A stretch of DNA of 64,000 bases from Aristaeella hokkaidonensis. GTDB lineage: Bacteria > Bacillota > Clostridia > Christensenellales > Aristaeellaceae. The notes beneath the pieces are model-generated. The model did no database searches and had not been told where the DNA came from. It saw only the letters and a program-made list of their open reading frames with translations. The stretch is from NCBI RefSeq assembly GCF_018128945.1, contig NZ_CP068393.1:2852001-2916000 (forward strand), in the 5' to 3' direction. A program made the translations under genes and the position numbers. Positions 1 to 8,948 of the stretch are shown piece after piece; position 1 is the first letter of the stretch; each line of letters opens with the position of its first letter.

Positions 1-1066
1 GAAGAAGACCATTATCACAGCTTTTTTTGCCATTTTTACGATGACGATCACAGACTATGGCGTACCGATTATGATCGGCGGCCAGGTACAGACACTGCCG
101 GTTATGATGTATAACAAGGCAGTGGCGATGACAGATTACAGTACGGGAAGCGTTATCGGAATATTCCTGCTGATTCCTGCAATTGTGGCGTTCATCGTGG
201 ACCTGATGAATCCTGAAACAAACCAGAACACTTATGCCGCTGAATTGTTCAAACCCCGCAGGAACAAGGTGCAGTCGACAATGGCACTGGTGTTTTCCAT
301 CCTGTTGTGTGTGATGATTCTCTCACCGGTGATATCATTCAGCTTTATGGTGTTTGAGGAACGGTATCCGTCTGTAACAACGTTTACGCTGTATCATATT
401 GAAAAAACATTGAACAGGGGAGCACTGACCTATCTGGGAAATTCTCTCCTGTATGCTGTGCTTACCTCGACAGCGGGTACAGTATTTGCGTTCTTCTGCG
501 CGTATGAAACAGCGCGTGTGAAGGAACGGCTGGGGAAACTGATTCACCTTATCTCCCTGACATCAATGGCAATCCCGGGCATTGTGCTGGGTTTGTCCTA
601 TATCATATTTTTCCATGGAAGCGCTGTTTATGGTACCATCTGGATCGTTGTGATCATGAACTGTATTCATTTCTTCTCCTCTCCGTACCTGATGATGTAT
701 AACACGCTGGGGAAGGTGAATCCCAACCTGGAAGCCGCAGGATCGACACTGGGGATTAAAAGGTGGCGGATTGTCAGGGACGTCATCCTGCCCAAAGTCA
801 GCGGGACGGTCCTGGAGATGTTCAGTTACTTTTTTGTGAACAGCCTTGTGACCATTTCAGCGGTGTCCTTCTTGAGTCCGCCTTCTCCCAAACCGCTGTC
901 ACTGCTGATCAACCAGTTTGAAGCCCAGCGGCAAATGGAGAGCGCTGCGTTTGTATCCCTGCTGATTTTCCTGGTGAATGTGCTGCTGCGGATTTCCATC
1001 CGGGGAATGAAAAAAATCCTTGCCCTGAAAAAGGCAAGGATCGGAGAAGGCCAGACTGCCTGTTAA
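1..1066 (+). CDS. ABC transporter permease, Fe(III)/2-aminoethylphosphonate type (5' end outside window)
   Basis: The reading frame is open from base 2, so the true start lies before the window and only about 354 C-terminal residues are seen. The protein is an integral membrane permease with many hydrophobic segments. The stretch [11 protein letters not shown] is typical of the first half of fused iron-type permeases, and [21 protein letters not shown] is close to the EAA loop that contacts the ATPase subunit. It would form the channel of a binding-protein-dependent importer; the binding protein and ATPase should lie to the left. Substrate (ferric iron, polyamine or phosphonate) cannot be told from sequence alone. 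The stop overlaps the convergent aminotransferase gene by 4 bases, so there is no room for a terminator between them. Confidence 0.85.
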   Translation, partial: KKTIITAFFAIFTMTITDYGVPIMIGGQVQTLPVMMYNKAVAMTDYSTGSVIGIFLLIPAIVAFIVDLMNPETNQNTYAAELFKPRRNKVQSTMALVFSILLCVMILSPVISFSFMVFEERYPSVTTFTLYHIEKTLNRGALTYLGNSLLYAVLTSTAGTVFAFFCAYETARVKERLGKLIHLISLTSMAIPGIVLGLSYIIFFHGSAVYGTIWIVVIMNCIHFFSSPYLMMYNTLGKVNPNLEAAGSTLGIKRWRIVRDVILPKVSGTVLEMFSYFFVNSLVTISAVSFLSPPSPKPLSLLINQFEAQRQMESAAFVSLLIFLVNVLLRISIRGMKKILALKKARIGEGQTAC

Positions 1067-2160
1067 GCGAAATCATTTACGGCGCTGATAACTGCCTGTA
1101 CTTCAGCGTCTGTCATACCGTAGAACATGGGCAGGCTCAGTTCTGTGCGGCTGATCTCCTCGGCAATGGGGAAGTCGCCTTCACTGAACCCGAGATCCCG
1201 GTAGCATTCCTGCAGATGCATCGGGATCGGATAATGCTTGTTGGTGGTGATGCCCCGGCTGGACAGATGTTTTTCGAGTTCATCCCGCCGGCTGCATCGG
1301 ATACCGAAAATATGCCATACCGGTACGTATTCCTCCGAGACAAGGGGGAGGATTACGGCCGGATTTTTTATTTCCGACAGGTACCGGTCTGCAATCTGCC
1401 GACGGGCGGCATTCATCCGTTCCAGATGGGGAAGCTTCGCGGAGAGGAAAGCAGCCTGAAGTTCATCGAGGCGGCTGTTGTTTCCCTTATAGATATGGTG
1501 ATACTTGTAGTCCGAACCATAATTGCCCAGGGCCCGGACTTTGACAGCTATATCTTCGTTGTCTGTGACAACAGCGCCGGCGTCTCCCAGCGCGCCGAGG
1601 TTTTTGCCGGGATAGAAGCTGAAACCGGCCGCGTCCCCGAAGGTACCGACCTTCCGGCCTTTATAGGTTGCACCGTGTGCCTGGGCACAGTCTTCAATTA
1701 TCCGCAGACTGTACTTTGCGGCAATGGACATGATGGGATCCATATCGCAGGCACGTCCATACAGATGAACCGGCATGATGGCCTTTGTACGGGCGGTAAC
1801 AGCTGCTTCAATCCGGGAAGGATCGATGTTGAATGTTTCCATTTCCGGTTCCACAAATACCGGCTTTGCCCCGACATAGGTCACAGCAAGGGCAGTAGCA
1901 ATGTAGGTGTTGGAGGGGACGATGACCTCATCACCTTCGCCGATATCCAGGGCTTTCAGGATCAGCATCAGGGCGTCGAGCCCGTTGCCGACACCAATAC
2001 AGTACTTTGTTCCGCAGAAAGCGGAAAAAGCTTTTTCAAAGGCTGCATCCTCCTGTCCCTCAATATACCAGGAGCGGGTGAATACCCGGTTGAAGGCGTT
2101 ACGGAGATCAGAATCAAGCTCTCTTTCCATGGGAAGAAACGAAACAAACGGTACGTTCAT
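1063..2160 (-). CDS. DegT/DnrJ/EryC1/StrS-type sugar aminotransferase
   Basis: PLP-dependent aminotransferase that aminates a nucleotide-linked keto sugar. Length (365 residues) is normal for the family. The Schiff-base lysine lies in [16 protein letters not shown], and the N-terminal [14 protein letters not shown] stretch is the usual cofactor-phosphate region. The ATG at 2160 is chosen because AGGAGG sits 9 bases upstream; a TTG nine bases earlier would lie directly against that ribosome site. Its neighbours include rfbC, rfbB and rfbA, whose intermediate dTDP-4-keto-6-deoxyglucose is a common precursor for such enzymes (after isomerisation to the 3-keto sugar), so a dTDP-amino-deoxysugar is a reasonable inferred product. 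FdtB/QdtB-like activity is the best guess but not provable here. Confidence 0.88.
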   Translation of the reverse strand: MNVPFVSFLPMERELDSDLRNAFNRVFTRSWYIEGQEDAAFEKAFSAFCGTKYCIGVGNGLDALMLILKALDIGEGDEVIVPSNTYIATALAVTYVGAKPVFVEPEMETFNIDPSRIEAAVTARTKAIMPVHLYGRACDMDPIMSIAAKYSLRIIEDCAQAHGATYKGRKVGTFGDAAGFSFYPGKNLGALGDAGAVVTDNEDIAVKVRALGNYGSDYKYHHIYKGNNSRLDELQAAFLSAKLPHLERMNAARRQIADRYLSEIKNPAVILPLVSEEYVPVWHIFGIRCSRRDELEKHLSSRGITTNKHYPIPMHLQECYRDLGFSEGDFPIAEEISRTELSLPMFYGMTDAEVQAVISAVNDFA

Positions 2161-2181
2161 ATTATGCAACCTCCTTAAATC

Positions 2182-2210
2182 ATTCTACCTCTTCCTTTCA
2201 GACACGTCAA
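2182..2210 (-). promoter_or_regulatory. Sigma-A-type promoter for the sugar aminotransferase
   Basis: On the minus strand TTGACG and TAGAAT are separated by 17 bases, about 20 bases upstream of the aminotransferase start. Confidence 0.6.
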
Positions 2211-2258
2211 TCTGAACAGGTGGCATCGAAAAGGAACCGGGGCAAACAGGAGATGCTT

Positions 2259-2287
2259 TTGCAATTTGGGCGTAAAACGCATATAAT
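2259..2287 (+). promoter_or_regulatory. Sigma-A-type promoter for the LRR/CW-binding protein
   Basis: TTGCAA, 17 bases, TATAAT, ending 31 bases before the chosen start at 2319. It is divergent from the aminotransferase promoter. Confidence 0.6.
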
Positions 2288-2318
2288 CAAGCTGAAAACA
2301 ACACGGAGGGAATTGAAA

Positions 2319-4097
2319 ATGAAAAGGCTGATCGGGTTTGTTCTGTTTCTGACGGCACTCTGCGTTTTTTTCTCAGCCTATGCAGTTGAAAGCGGTTCAA
2401 ATGACCACCTGACCTGGACGTTGGATGCGAATGGAACCCTGACCATCAACGGCACAGGAGACATGGACTTAATATTCAGCAGAAATGCAGAGATCAAAAC
2501 AGTTGTGATCGGGAAAGGGATTACCAGGATTAGTAATCCCGCATTCTATTGCTGTGAGAATCTCAGCAGCATATCGTTTCCGGACGGTATGAAAGAGATT
2601 GGCAATTACGCATGTTACGGATGTACAAAACTGACAGGCGTCACATTGCCGGACAGCCTGACCGTTATTGGTATATCCGCCTTTAGCTACTGCCCCGGAA
2701 TGACCAGCATCTCCCTTCCGGACCAGGTGAAGTCTGTTGGGAGTGATGCCTTTGGCAGTATGATGGTTTATGCCCGGATCGGTACGGACGGTGCAAAAGC
2801 GCTGGGGAAGGCGGGCATGGCTTTCTGCGTCCCGGGTGGAAACTGCCAGCTGAGATACAGATATCAGGGTGATCAGCTGCTGGATCTGGAAATAACGGCT
2901 GCGAACAACGGCGTAACAAAACTGGTGATTCCGAATGGCGTTACCAGGATTGCAGCTTACGCGTTTTCAGGCAACAGCACCCTGACCAATGTTGTGCTTC
3001 CTGAAAGCGTCAAAAGTATCGAAAAGGGAGCGTTCTATCGTTGGAACGGACACCTTGTGTTTATGGGAGACGCCCCGGTCATTGATGCGGAAGCCTTCTA
3101 TGGCGGATCCATTGTGGCTGTCTATCCATATGCCCGTTACGGATGGGATACAACGGTTAAGAATAGTTTCGCGGCTAGTTGGATCTACTGGCAGCAAGAC
3201 AAGCTGACCGGTTTGCAGTACATTAATGGAAAGTTCTATTACTTTAACGACCAGGGGGTCAAGCAAACCGGCTGGATCAAGAATAATACGACCTGGTATT
3301 ATGCTATGGCAGACGGCGTTCTGTGCGATAACGGATGGACAAAGATTGAAGGAAACTGGTATTATTTCCATCCAACCGGCGCAATGGCAGTGGGATGGCT
3401 TTCTGTCGGCGGCGTTAACTATTATCTGAATGAGTCCGGCGTAATGCAGACCGGCTGGGTTCAGACCGGCGGCAAGTGGTATTACATGAATGCCAGCGGC
3501 GCTATGCAGACCGGCTGGGTTCAGTCCGGCGGCGCATGGTACTATCTGGACAAAAATGGTGTGATGCAGACCGGCTGGATCAAGGATGGCAAAAAGTGGT
3601 ACTACCTGAGCCAGAGTGGTGCAATGCAGATCGGCTGGGTTCAGGACGGCGACAGATGGTATTATATGAATGCCAGCGGCGCTATGCAGACAGGCTGGGT
3701 TCAGTCCGGCGGCGCATGGTATTATCTGGATTCCAGCGGCGTGATGAAGACCGGCTGGGTGAAAGACGGCGGAAAATGGTACTATTTGAGCACGGGCGGT
3801 TCGATGCAGACGGGCCTGGTCCAGGTAGACGGTTCCCGGTATTATCTCGGTGCAGGCGGCGCGATGCAGACCGGCTGGACGCAGATTGGAGGCAGCTGGT
3901 ATCATTTTGATGATTCCGGCAGAATGACAACTGGATGGTTTGAAGACCGGGCAGCGGAAGCAAAGCAGAAGAAAAACGGGCTGTGGTACTGGTTCGATGA
4001 ACAGGGCAGGATGGCCACAGGATGGAAAGAAATAAACGGGAAATGGGAAATGTTCGGGGATAACGGCCTTTGGCAGTATACATGGAACGGACAGTAA
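2319..4097 (+). CDS. Secreted BspA-like LRR protein with CW-binding repeats
   Basis: A 592-residue exported surface protein. The start at 2319 has ACGGAGGG 7-8 bases upstream and gives a signal peptide (MKRLIGFVLFLTALCVFF, cleavage near AYA). Residues about 30-270 are BspA-type leucine-rich repeats with the pattern LxxIxFPDGMKEIGxxAF, a module used for adhesion to proteins or cells. From about 290 to the end there are some 14 CW-binding units of about 20 residues (GWxxxxGxWYYxxxxGxMQT), the choline/glucan-binding type that holds proteins on the cell wall or on polysaccharide. No catalytic domain is visible. A DNA segment of about 180 bases inside the repeat tract is nearly duplicated (around 3486-3549 and 3666-3729). 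It lies between sugar-nucleotide genes, so a role at the polysaccharide surface is plausible. Confidence 0.85.
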   Translation: MKRLIGFVLFLTALCVFFSAYAVESGSNDHLTWTLDANGTLTINGTGDMDLIFSRNAEIKTVVIGKGITRISNPAFYCCENLSSISFPDGMKEIGNYACYGCTKLTGVTLPDSLTVIGISAFSYCPGMTSISLPDQVKSVGSDAFGSMMVYARIGTDGAKALGKAGMAFCVPGGNCQLRYRYQGDQLLDLEITAANNGVTKLVIPNGVTRIAAYAFSGNSTLTNVVLPESVKSIEKGAFYRWNGHLVFMGDAPVIDAEAFYGGSIVAVYPYARYGWDTTVKNSFAASWIYWQQDKLTGLQYINGKFYYFNDQGVKQTGWIKNNTTWYYAMADGVLCDNGWTKIEGNWYYFHPTGAMAVGWLSVGGVNYYLNESGVMQTGWVQTGGKWYYMNASGAMQTGWVQSGGAWYYLDKNGVMQTGWIKDGKKWYYLSQSGAMQIGWVQDGDRWYYMNASGAMQTGWVQSGGAWYYLDSSGVMKTGWVKDGGKWYYLSTGGSMQTGLVQVDGSRYYLGAGGAMQTGWTQIGGSWYHFDDSGRMTTGWFEDRAAEAKQKKNGLWYWFDEQGRMATGWKEINGKWEMFGDNGLWQYTWNGQ

Positions 4098-4133
4098 AAC
4101 GGCAGAAACGGCCTGATATCCGGCTGAACAGGA

Positions 4134-4162
4134 TTGATTTCACAAGCGGTACGTGATAGGAT
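4134..4162 (+). promoter_or_regulatory. Possible promoter for rfbC-rfbB
   Basis: TTGATT, 17 bases, TAGGAT, 45 bases before the rfbC start. The -10 element is weak. Confidence 0.4.
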
Positions 4163-4207
4163 AAATCATTGAAGACAATTTAATGAAACGGGAACGGAGG
4201 ATGCCGG

Positions 4208-4777
4208 GTGAAAAAGATTGCTACCAAGCTGGATGGAGTATACATTATTGAGCCGGATGTACATGGAGACGCACGTGGATATTTTATGGAGGTCTGGAGC
4301 ACCCGCAATTTTGAGGAGCTGGGTCTGCATTATGATTTTGTGCAGGACAACCAGAGCTTCTCTTCACAGAAAGGAATACTGAGGGGAATCCACTTCCAGA
4401 ATAATCCGATGGCACAGGCCAAACTGGTGCGGGTAAACCGTGGCGCGGTGCTGGATGTAGCGGTGGACCTGCGGAAGGGAAGCCCGACCTATAAGCAGTG
4501 GGTCGCTGTGAAACTGAGTGCGGAGAATCGCCGTATGCTGATGATCCCCCGGGGATTCGGACACGGATTCAGAACGCTGACGGATGACGTGGAATTCTGC
4601 TACAAAGTGGATAATCTGTACAGCAAGGAATGTGACAGGGGAATCCGTTTTGATGACCCGACGATTGGTGTGGAATGGGGCGAAGTGAGGACAGAACTGC
4701 TGAGCCAAAAGGATACGACTTCTCCGCTGCTGGACGACAGCGACTGCAATTTTGTTTATTCTGAAGAAGAGAAATGA
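4208..4777 (+). CDS. rfbC: dTDP-4-dehydrorhamnose 3,5-epimerase
   Basis: Third enzyme of dTDP-L-rhamnose synthesis: it epimerises C3 and C5 of dTDP-4-keto-6-deoxyglucose. The 189-residue length is standard. Conserved catalytic positions are visible: His62 in RGIHFQ, Lys72 in AKLVRV and Tyr132 in EFCYKVD, the same numbering as in well-studied RmlC enzymes. The GTG at 4208 is chosen because GGAGG ends 7 bases upstream; a nearer ATG at 4201 is out of frame. It is followed after 45 bases by rfbB, with which it probably forms an operon. The cytosolic product feeds rhamnose or related deoxysugars into cell-surface polysaccharide. Confidence 0.96.
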   Translation: MKKIATKLDGVYIIEPDVHGDARGYFMEVWSTRNFEELGLHYDFVQDNQSFSSQKGILRGIHFQNNPMAQAKLVRVNRGAVLDVAVDLRKGSPTYKQWVAVKLSAENRRMLMIPRGFGHGFRTLTDDVEFCYKVDNLYSKECDRGIRFDDPTIGVEWGEVRTELLSQKDTTSPLLDDSDCNFVYSEEEK

Positions 4778-4822
4778 TATGTATATTTCAGGATAATGAA
4801 TTAAAAACTGGAGGATGAATCT

Positions 4823-5842
4823 ATGACTATTATCGTTACAGGCGGCGCCGGCTTTATCGGAAGCAATTTCGTATTTCATATGCTGAAAAAGTATCCGGAT
4901 TACCGGATCATCTGCCTGGATAAACTGACTTATGCAGGAAACCTGTCCACGCTGAAAAGCGTGATGGATAACCCCAATTTCCGGTTTGTGAAAGCAGACA
5001 TCTGTGACCGGGAAGCGGTATATAAACTGTTTGAAGAAGAACACCCGGACATCGTGGTGAATTTCGCGGCAGAAAGCCATGTAGACCGGAGTATTGAGGA
5101 TCCCGGAATCTTCCTGCAGACAAATATTATCGGTACTGCAACCATGATGGATGCCTGCCGCAAATACGGAATCAAGCGCTATCATCAGGTTTCCACCGAT
5201 GAAGTTTACGGTGACCTGCCGCTGGACCGGCCTGACCTGCTGTTCACCGAAGAAACACCGATCCATACAAGCAGTCCGTATTCTTCTTCCAAGGCCGGAG
5301 CGGATCTGCTGGTGATGGCCTATTACCGGACGTATGGACTGCCCTGCACAATCAGCCGGTGCAGCAATAACTACGGCCCCTATCATTTCCCGGAAAAGCT
5401 GATTCCCCTGATGATTGCCAACGCGCTGAACGATAAGCCCCTGCCGGTTTACGGGGAGGGAAAGAACGTACGTGACTGGCTGTATGTGGAGGATCACTGC
5501 AAGGCGATCGACCTGATCATCCATAAAGGCCGGGTGGGCGAAGTGTACAATATCGGCGGACACAACGAGATGGCGAATATCGATATTGTGAAGCTGATCT
5601 GCAAAGAACTGGGCAAACCGGAAAGTCTGATCACCTATGTGAAGGATCGGAAGGGCCACGATATGCGCTATGCTATCGACCCGACCAAGATCCATAACGA
5701 GTTGGGCTGGCTGCCGGAGACAAAGTTTGCCGACGGCATCAAGAAGACGATTAAGTGGTATCTGGAAAACCGCGAATGGTGGGAAGAGATTGTAAGCGGA
5801 GAATACCAGAATTACTATGAGAAAATGTACGGGAACCGGTAA
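4823..5842 (+). CDS. rfbB: dTDP-glucose 4,6-dehydratase
   Basis: Second enzyme of dTDP-rhamnose synthesis, an extended short-chain dehydrogenase that converts dTDP-glucose to dTDP-4-keto-6-deoxyglucose. The NAD-binding motif GGAGFIGS is at residues 7-14, the catalytic pair Asp126-Glu127 is in STDEVYG, and the YxxxK pair is Tyr153/Lys157 in YSSSKAGAD. At 339 residues it is full length. An ATG with GGAGGA 7 bases upstream gives the start. It lies directly after rfbC. Its product is also the branch point for the aminotransferase encoded at the left of the window, which supports one shared deoxysugar pathway. Confidence 0.97.
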   Translation: MTIIVTGGAGFIGSNFVFHMLKKYPDYRIICLDKLTYAGNLSTLKSVMDNPNFRFVKADICDREAVYKLFEEEHPDIVVNFAAESHVDRSIEDPGIFLQTNIIGTATMMDACRKYGIKRYHQVSTDEVYGDLPLDRPDLLFTEETPIHTSSPYSSSKAGADLLVMAYYRTYGLPCTISRCSNNYGPYHFPEKLIPLMIANALNDKPLPVYGEGKNVRDWLYVEDHCKAIDLIIHKGRVGEVYNIGGHNEMANIDIVKLICKELGKPESLITYVKDRKGHDMRYAIDPTKIHNELGWLPETKFADGIKKTIKWYLENREWWEEIVSGEYQNYYEKMYGNR

Positions 5843-5913
5843 GGATTCCCGCTGCATAAACTAACTGTCGGGAAGACGCAGGGAAAACGAACGGCGAGGA
5901 CAGACGAAAGATC

Positions 5914-7119
5914 ATGAGAAAAGTTATACCGGTAATCCTTGTGACTGTTGCTTTGATATTGATCTTTTCGGCAGCAGCTGCGGAAGACTGGCAGAATGAA
6001 GCCCGGAGTATGCTGACGCTGATAAATGAATTCCGGACAGGAGACAACGCCTGGTACTGGAACAGGAATAACCGGACTACGACAGTAGAGACGGGCTTGT
6101 CCAGCCTGGTGTACGATTATCAGCTGGAAGAGATCGCAAAGATCCGGGCTGCAGAGATTGCTCAAAGCTTCAGTCACACCCGCCCGGACGGAAGAAAATG
6201 GGACACTGCATTTCCGGCAGGCAACTACTATAAAGGTGAAAATCTGGCCTGCGGCTTTGAATCGGCGGCTGACGCCTTTGAGGGCTTTCGGGAAGAAAAC
6301 GAAAACTACGACGGACAAGGGCACCGGCGGAATATGCTGCGCAGGCAGTTTACCCGGATCGGTCTTGCGGCAGTGGAGGTTGACGGTACCGTTTACTGGG
6401 TGCAGGAGTTCGCGTCGGGGAATGCGGTCAGTGCTGCACTGGCCAATGCACAGATCAGCTGGGCGATTGAGGATGGGAAGTACGTCTGTAGAGATGCTGA
6501 CGGAAACCCGGTTACCGGCTGGATACAGGATAAAGGCGCCTGGTATTATATGAACCAGAGCGGCGTAATGCAGACCGGCTGGGTGCTGGATAACGGTTCC
6601 TGGTATTATATGAATCAAAGCGGCGCGATGCAGACGGGCTGGATCCAGACTGGCGGCACCTGGTATCATATGGATCCAAGCGGTGCAATGCGGACCGGAT
6701 GGATCCGGGATGGCGGTTCATGGTACTACCTGGATCCGGACGGCGTGATGCAGACCGGATGGATCAAAGACAGAGGAAAGTGGTATTACTCCAACAGCAA
6801 GGGAGTCATGCAGACCGGCTGGGTGCAGGATGACGGGAAGTGGTACCATTTCGGCAAAAACGGAATGATGGACACCGGATGGATCAAAGACAAAGGGAAA
6901 TGGTATTACTGCGAGGATTCCGGCGCAATGGTGACCGGCCGCTGTACAGTGGACGGGCAGACGGAAGTTTTTGACGCATATGGAATCTGGCAGTACAGTG
7001 AGATCAATGACTATGATACACCGCTTGGCACTAGTTCATGGATCTTACTGATCCGGTCAATTCGGCAGTACTTCAGAGAGTTTTTGGAGCTTATGAGTAT
7101 TCCTGGAGAAGTGTTGTAA
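5914..7119 (+). CDS. Secreted CAP/SCP-domain protein with CW-binding repeats
   Basis: A 401-residue exported protein. Residues 1-23 form a signal peptide ending SAAAAE. Residues about 30-170 are a CAP (SCP/PR-1, YkwD-type) domain: HTRPDGRKWDTAF, GENLACGF and GHRRNMLRRQFTRIGLAAV are its usual motifs, with the cavity His and Glu residues present. About nine CW-binding units follow (residues about 180-355). Bacterial CAP proteins are common in sporulating and gut Firmicutes but their activity is mostly unknown. The protein does not stop after the usual GIWQYS ending; about 37 extra residues with a hydrophobic patch (SSWILLIRSIRQYFREF) follow, which may come from recombination in the repeats. It is 71 bases after rfbB. 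Confidence 0.83.
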   Translation: MRKVIPVILVTVALILIFSAAAAEDWQNEARSMLTLINEFRTGDNAWYWNRNNRTTTVETGLSSLVYDYQLEEIAKIRAAEIAQSFSHTRPDGRKWDTAFPAGNYYKGENLACGFESAADAFEGFREENENYDGQGHRRNMLRRQFTRIGLAAVEVDGTVYWVQEFASGNAVSAALANAQISWAIEDGKYVCRDADGNPVTGWIQDKGAWYYMNQSGVMQTGWVLDNGSWYYMNQSGAMQTGWIQTGGTWYHMDPSGAMRTGWIRDGGSWYYLDPDGVMQTGWIKDRGKWYYSNSKGVMQTGWVQDDGKWYHFGKNGMMDTGWIKDKGKWYYCEDSGAMVTGRCTVDGQTEVFDAYGIWQYSEINDYDTPLGTSSWILLIRSIRQYFREFLELMSIPGEVL

Positions 7120-7169
7120 TTTCCGGGGAATACCAGAAAACATGATAAGATAAATAAGTGAATAAAATG

Positions 7170-7198
7170 CAGGAGTGCTTAAGGCGCTCCTGTTTTTT
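7170..7198 (+). terminator. Rho-independent terminator after the CAP-domain gene
   Basis: CAGGAG and CTCCTG arms around an 11-base loop are followed by six T. It lies 50 bases after the stop of the CAP-domain gene and would end the rfbCB-CAP transcript. Confidence 0.75.
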
Positions 7199-7209
7199 GA
7201 ACTCAATAG

Positions 7210-7353
7210 TATGACAAGGCTTTAAGGCGGGATGATTCCTGCTGTGCCGAAACGGAAAGGAATTGGTCTATTACGGTGAAAGCAAGCGATGATAAAGTTG
7301 AGGTCAACGGAACAACCTACAAGTTTGACGCGAACGGTGCATGGGTTCAGTAA
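7210..7353 (+). pseudogene. 3' remnant of a CW-binding-type surface protein
   Basis: There is no ATG, but the frame is open from 7210 and ends with KVEVNGTTYKFDANGAWVQ then TAA. That ending has the look of the last unit of a CW-binding or secreted surface protein (compare INGKWEMFGDNGLWQY in the gene at 2319). Nothing resembling a start or signal peptide is present, so I read it as the decayed tail of a lost third repeat protein in this region. It is bracketed by terminators on both sides. Confidence 0.5.
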
Positions 7354-7387
7354 TATGAAGCAAAAGTAAACAGATCAAAACGAAACG

Positions 7388-7433
7388 GGATCCCGGCAGA
7401 AATGCCGGGATCCTTGTTCCGGTTGTTTTTTTT
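7388..7433 (+). terminator. Rho-independent terminator upstream of rfbA
   Basis: An 11-bp perfect stem (GGATCCCGGCA / TGCCGGGATCC) closes a GAAA loop, followed by TTGTTCCGGTTG and a run of nine T. It ends the remnant gene transcript and isolates the rfbA promoter. The bases 7120-7515 hold only the two terminators, the remnant frame and the rfbA promoter; I see no other gene. Confidence 0.8.
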
Positions 7434-7451
7434 ACACATGAAAGGTATAAT
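7423..7451 (+). promoter_or_regulatory. Promoter for rfbA
   Basis: TTGTTT, 17 bases, TATAAT. The -35 element overlaps the T run of the preceding terminator. Confidence 0.55.
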
Positions 7452-7515
7452 AAATCAACGTACCGGTTGATGATGCCGGGGAATTGTGATGCACAATTGA
7501 GGAGGAACTGAAAAA

Positions 7516-8400
7516 ATGAAAGGGATTATTCTTGCCGGCGGTGCCGGAACACGCCTGTATCCTCTGACGATGGTTACGAGTAAGCAACTGCTGCCGGTAT
7601 ATGATAAGCCTATGATTTATTATCCCCTGAGCACGCTGATGCTGGCTGGGATCAGGGATATTCTGATCATTTCCACGCCGGAAGATACTCCTCGTTTTGA
7701 GCACCTGCTGGGAGACGGACACCAGTTTGGTATCCGGCTGCAGTATACGGTACAGCCTTCTCCTGACGGACTGGCCCAGGCCTTCCTGCTGGGAGAGAAG
7801 TTCATCGGTGATGAAGCCTGCGCAATGGTGCTGGGTGACAACATCTTCTACGGCAATGGCTTCAGGAAAGTACTGAAAGCGGCTGCCGCGGACGCAGAAA
7901 GCGGTCGGGCAACCATTTTCGGCTACTATGTGAATGATCCGGAACGCTTTGGTATTGTGGAGTTTGACGCGGAAGGCCGTGTTATCTCTGTGGAAGAGAA
8001 ACCAAAGAATCCGAAGAGCAATTACTGTATTACCGGCTTGTATTTTTATCCCAAGGGAGTATCCGGGATGGCGCATCAGGTGCAGCCCAGCGCACGGGGA
8101 GAGCTTGAGATTACAACGCTGAATGAAATGTACCTGAAAGACGGCAAACTGGATGTGCAGCTGCTGGGCCGGGGCTTCGCATGGCTGGATACCGGTACGA
8201 TGGACAGCCTGGTGGAAGCGGCGGATTTTGTGCGTATGATCCAGCAGAGGCAGAGCATTGTGGTTTCTGCACCGGAAGAGATTGCGTTCATCAATGAATG
8301 GATAACCAAGGAAGAATTGATGAAGAGCGCAAAGAAGTATGGCAAGAGCCCATATGGTGCACACCTGAAAGCGGTGGCGGAGGGAAAGGTCAGATATTAA
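7516..8400 (+). CDS. rfbA: Glucose-1-phosphate thymidylyltransferase
   Basis: First enzyme of dTDP-rhamnose synthesis; joins dTTP and glucose-1-phosphate to give dTDP-glucose. The nucleotide-binding signature [11 protein letters not shown] is at residues 8-18 and [17 protein letters not shown] follows directly, as in RmlA. 294 residues is the normal length. GAGGAGG lies about 10 bases before the ATG. It starts a transcript of its own with the NusG-like and methyltransferase genes, and is separated from rfbCB by a CAP-domain surface gene and two terminators. rfbD, the last step, is at 33.1-34.0 kb on the other strand. Confidence 0.97.
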   Translation: MKGIILAGGAGTRLYPLTMVTSKQLLPVYDKPMIYYPLSTLMLAGIRDILIISTPEDTPRFEHLLGDGHQFGIRLQYTVQPSPDGLAQAFLLGEKFIGDEACAMVLGDNIFYGNGFRKVLKAAAADAESGRATIFGYYVNDPERFGIVEFDAEGRVISVEEKPKNPKSNYCITGLYFYPKGVSGMAHQVQPSARGELEITTLNEMYLKDGKLDVQLLGRGFAWLDTGTMDSLVEAADFVRMIQQRQSIVVSAPEEIAFINEWITKEELMKSAKKYGKSPYGAHLKAVAEGKVRY

Positions 8401-8426
8401 AAAGCCGGAAAACGGAGTGAGTCTCA

Positions 8427-8948
8427 TTGTATGTATATTGTCTGTTCTGCGTGACGCAGCGGTGCAAGGTGATTGCACAGCTGATGGAAATCCGCGGAGC
8501 AAACCGGGCCTTTTCTCCCCAGATTATCCGGAAACAGCGGAAGCAGGGAGAAAATATTGAACGCTGCTTTGATCTTTTGCCGGGCTATGTATTTATATAC
8601 AGTGATGAAAGACTGACAGATTACCGTATGTTCTACGGAATAGATGGTGTGGTGCGCCGGGTCGGCAAGCAGGATGACGGATACGAACTGAAAGGTCCGG
8701 ATCTGGATTTCGCGATGGGGCTGCTGGGAAAGAACGGAATCGTCAGAACGATGAAAGTCTGCCGCATCGGGGATGAAGTCACCCTGGAGGATCCCCTGTT
8801 CAACAGCTGCCAGGGGCAGGTGACTGAGATTGATTACCGGAAAGAGCGGGCAAAGGTGGAGTTTATGTTCGACCAGAACAGCTGCTCTACCTGGATCGCG
8901 CTGGAAGACGTAAAGCATCTGCACATAATCAGAGGGGAGCAGACATAA
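8427..8948 (+). CDS. NusG-family antitermination paralogue, LoaP-like
   Basis: A 173-residue protein with the NusG layout: an N-terminal domain starting YVYCLFCVTQRCKV (compare WYVLxVxTGKE of NusG), a middle LPGYVFI motif that marks the family, and a C-terminal KOW-type end (IGDEVTLEDPLFNSCQGQVTEIDYRKERAKV). Such accessory NusG proteins (LoaP, RfaH, UpxY) let RNA polymerase read through terminators in long polysaccharide or antibiotic operons. A TTG start with GGAG 9 bases upstream fits; the nearby ATG is out of frame. Placement directly after rfbA supports a role in surface-polysaccharide expression, though its own target operon is not obvious here. Housekeeping NusG is less likely given the divergence and the context. 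Confidence 0.75.
   Translation: MYVYCLFCVTQRCKVIAQLMEIRGANRAFSPQIIRKQRKQGENIERCFDLLPGYVFIYSDERLTDYRMFYGIDGVVRRVGKQDDGYELKGPDLDFAMGLLGKNGIVRTMKVCRIGDEVTLEDPLFNSCQGQVTEIDYRKERAKVEFMFDQNSCSTWIALEDVKHLHIIRGEQT

Noticed and set aside
41..43. ATG at base 41 as the start of the permease gene
   Set aside because: The frame continues open to the left edge with a fitting hydrophobic sequence, so the gene is cut by the window.
2967..3905. 312-codon minus-strand frame with repeated HIIP-type units
   Set aside because: The periodicity is that of the CW-binding repeats on the other strand.
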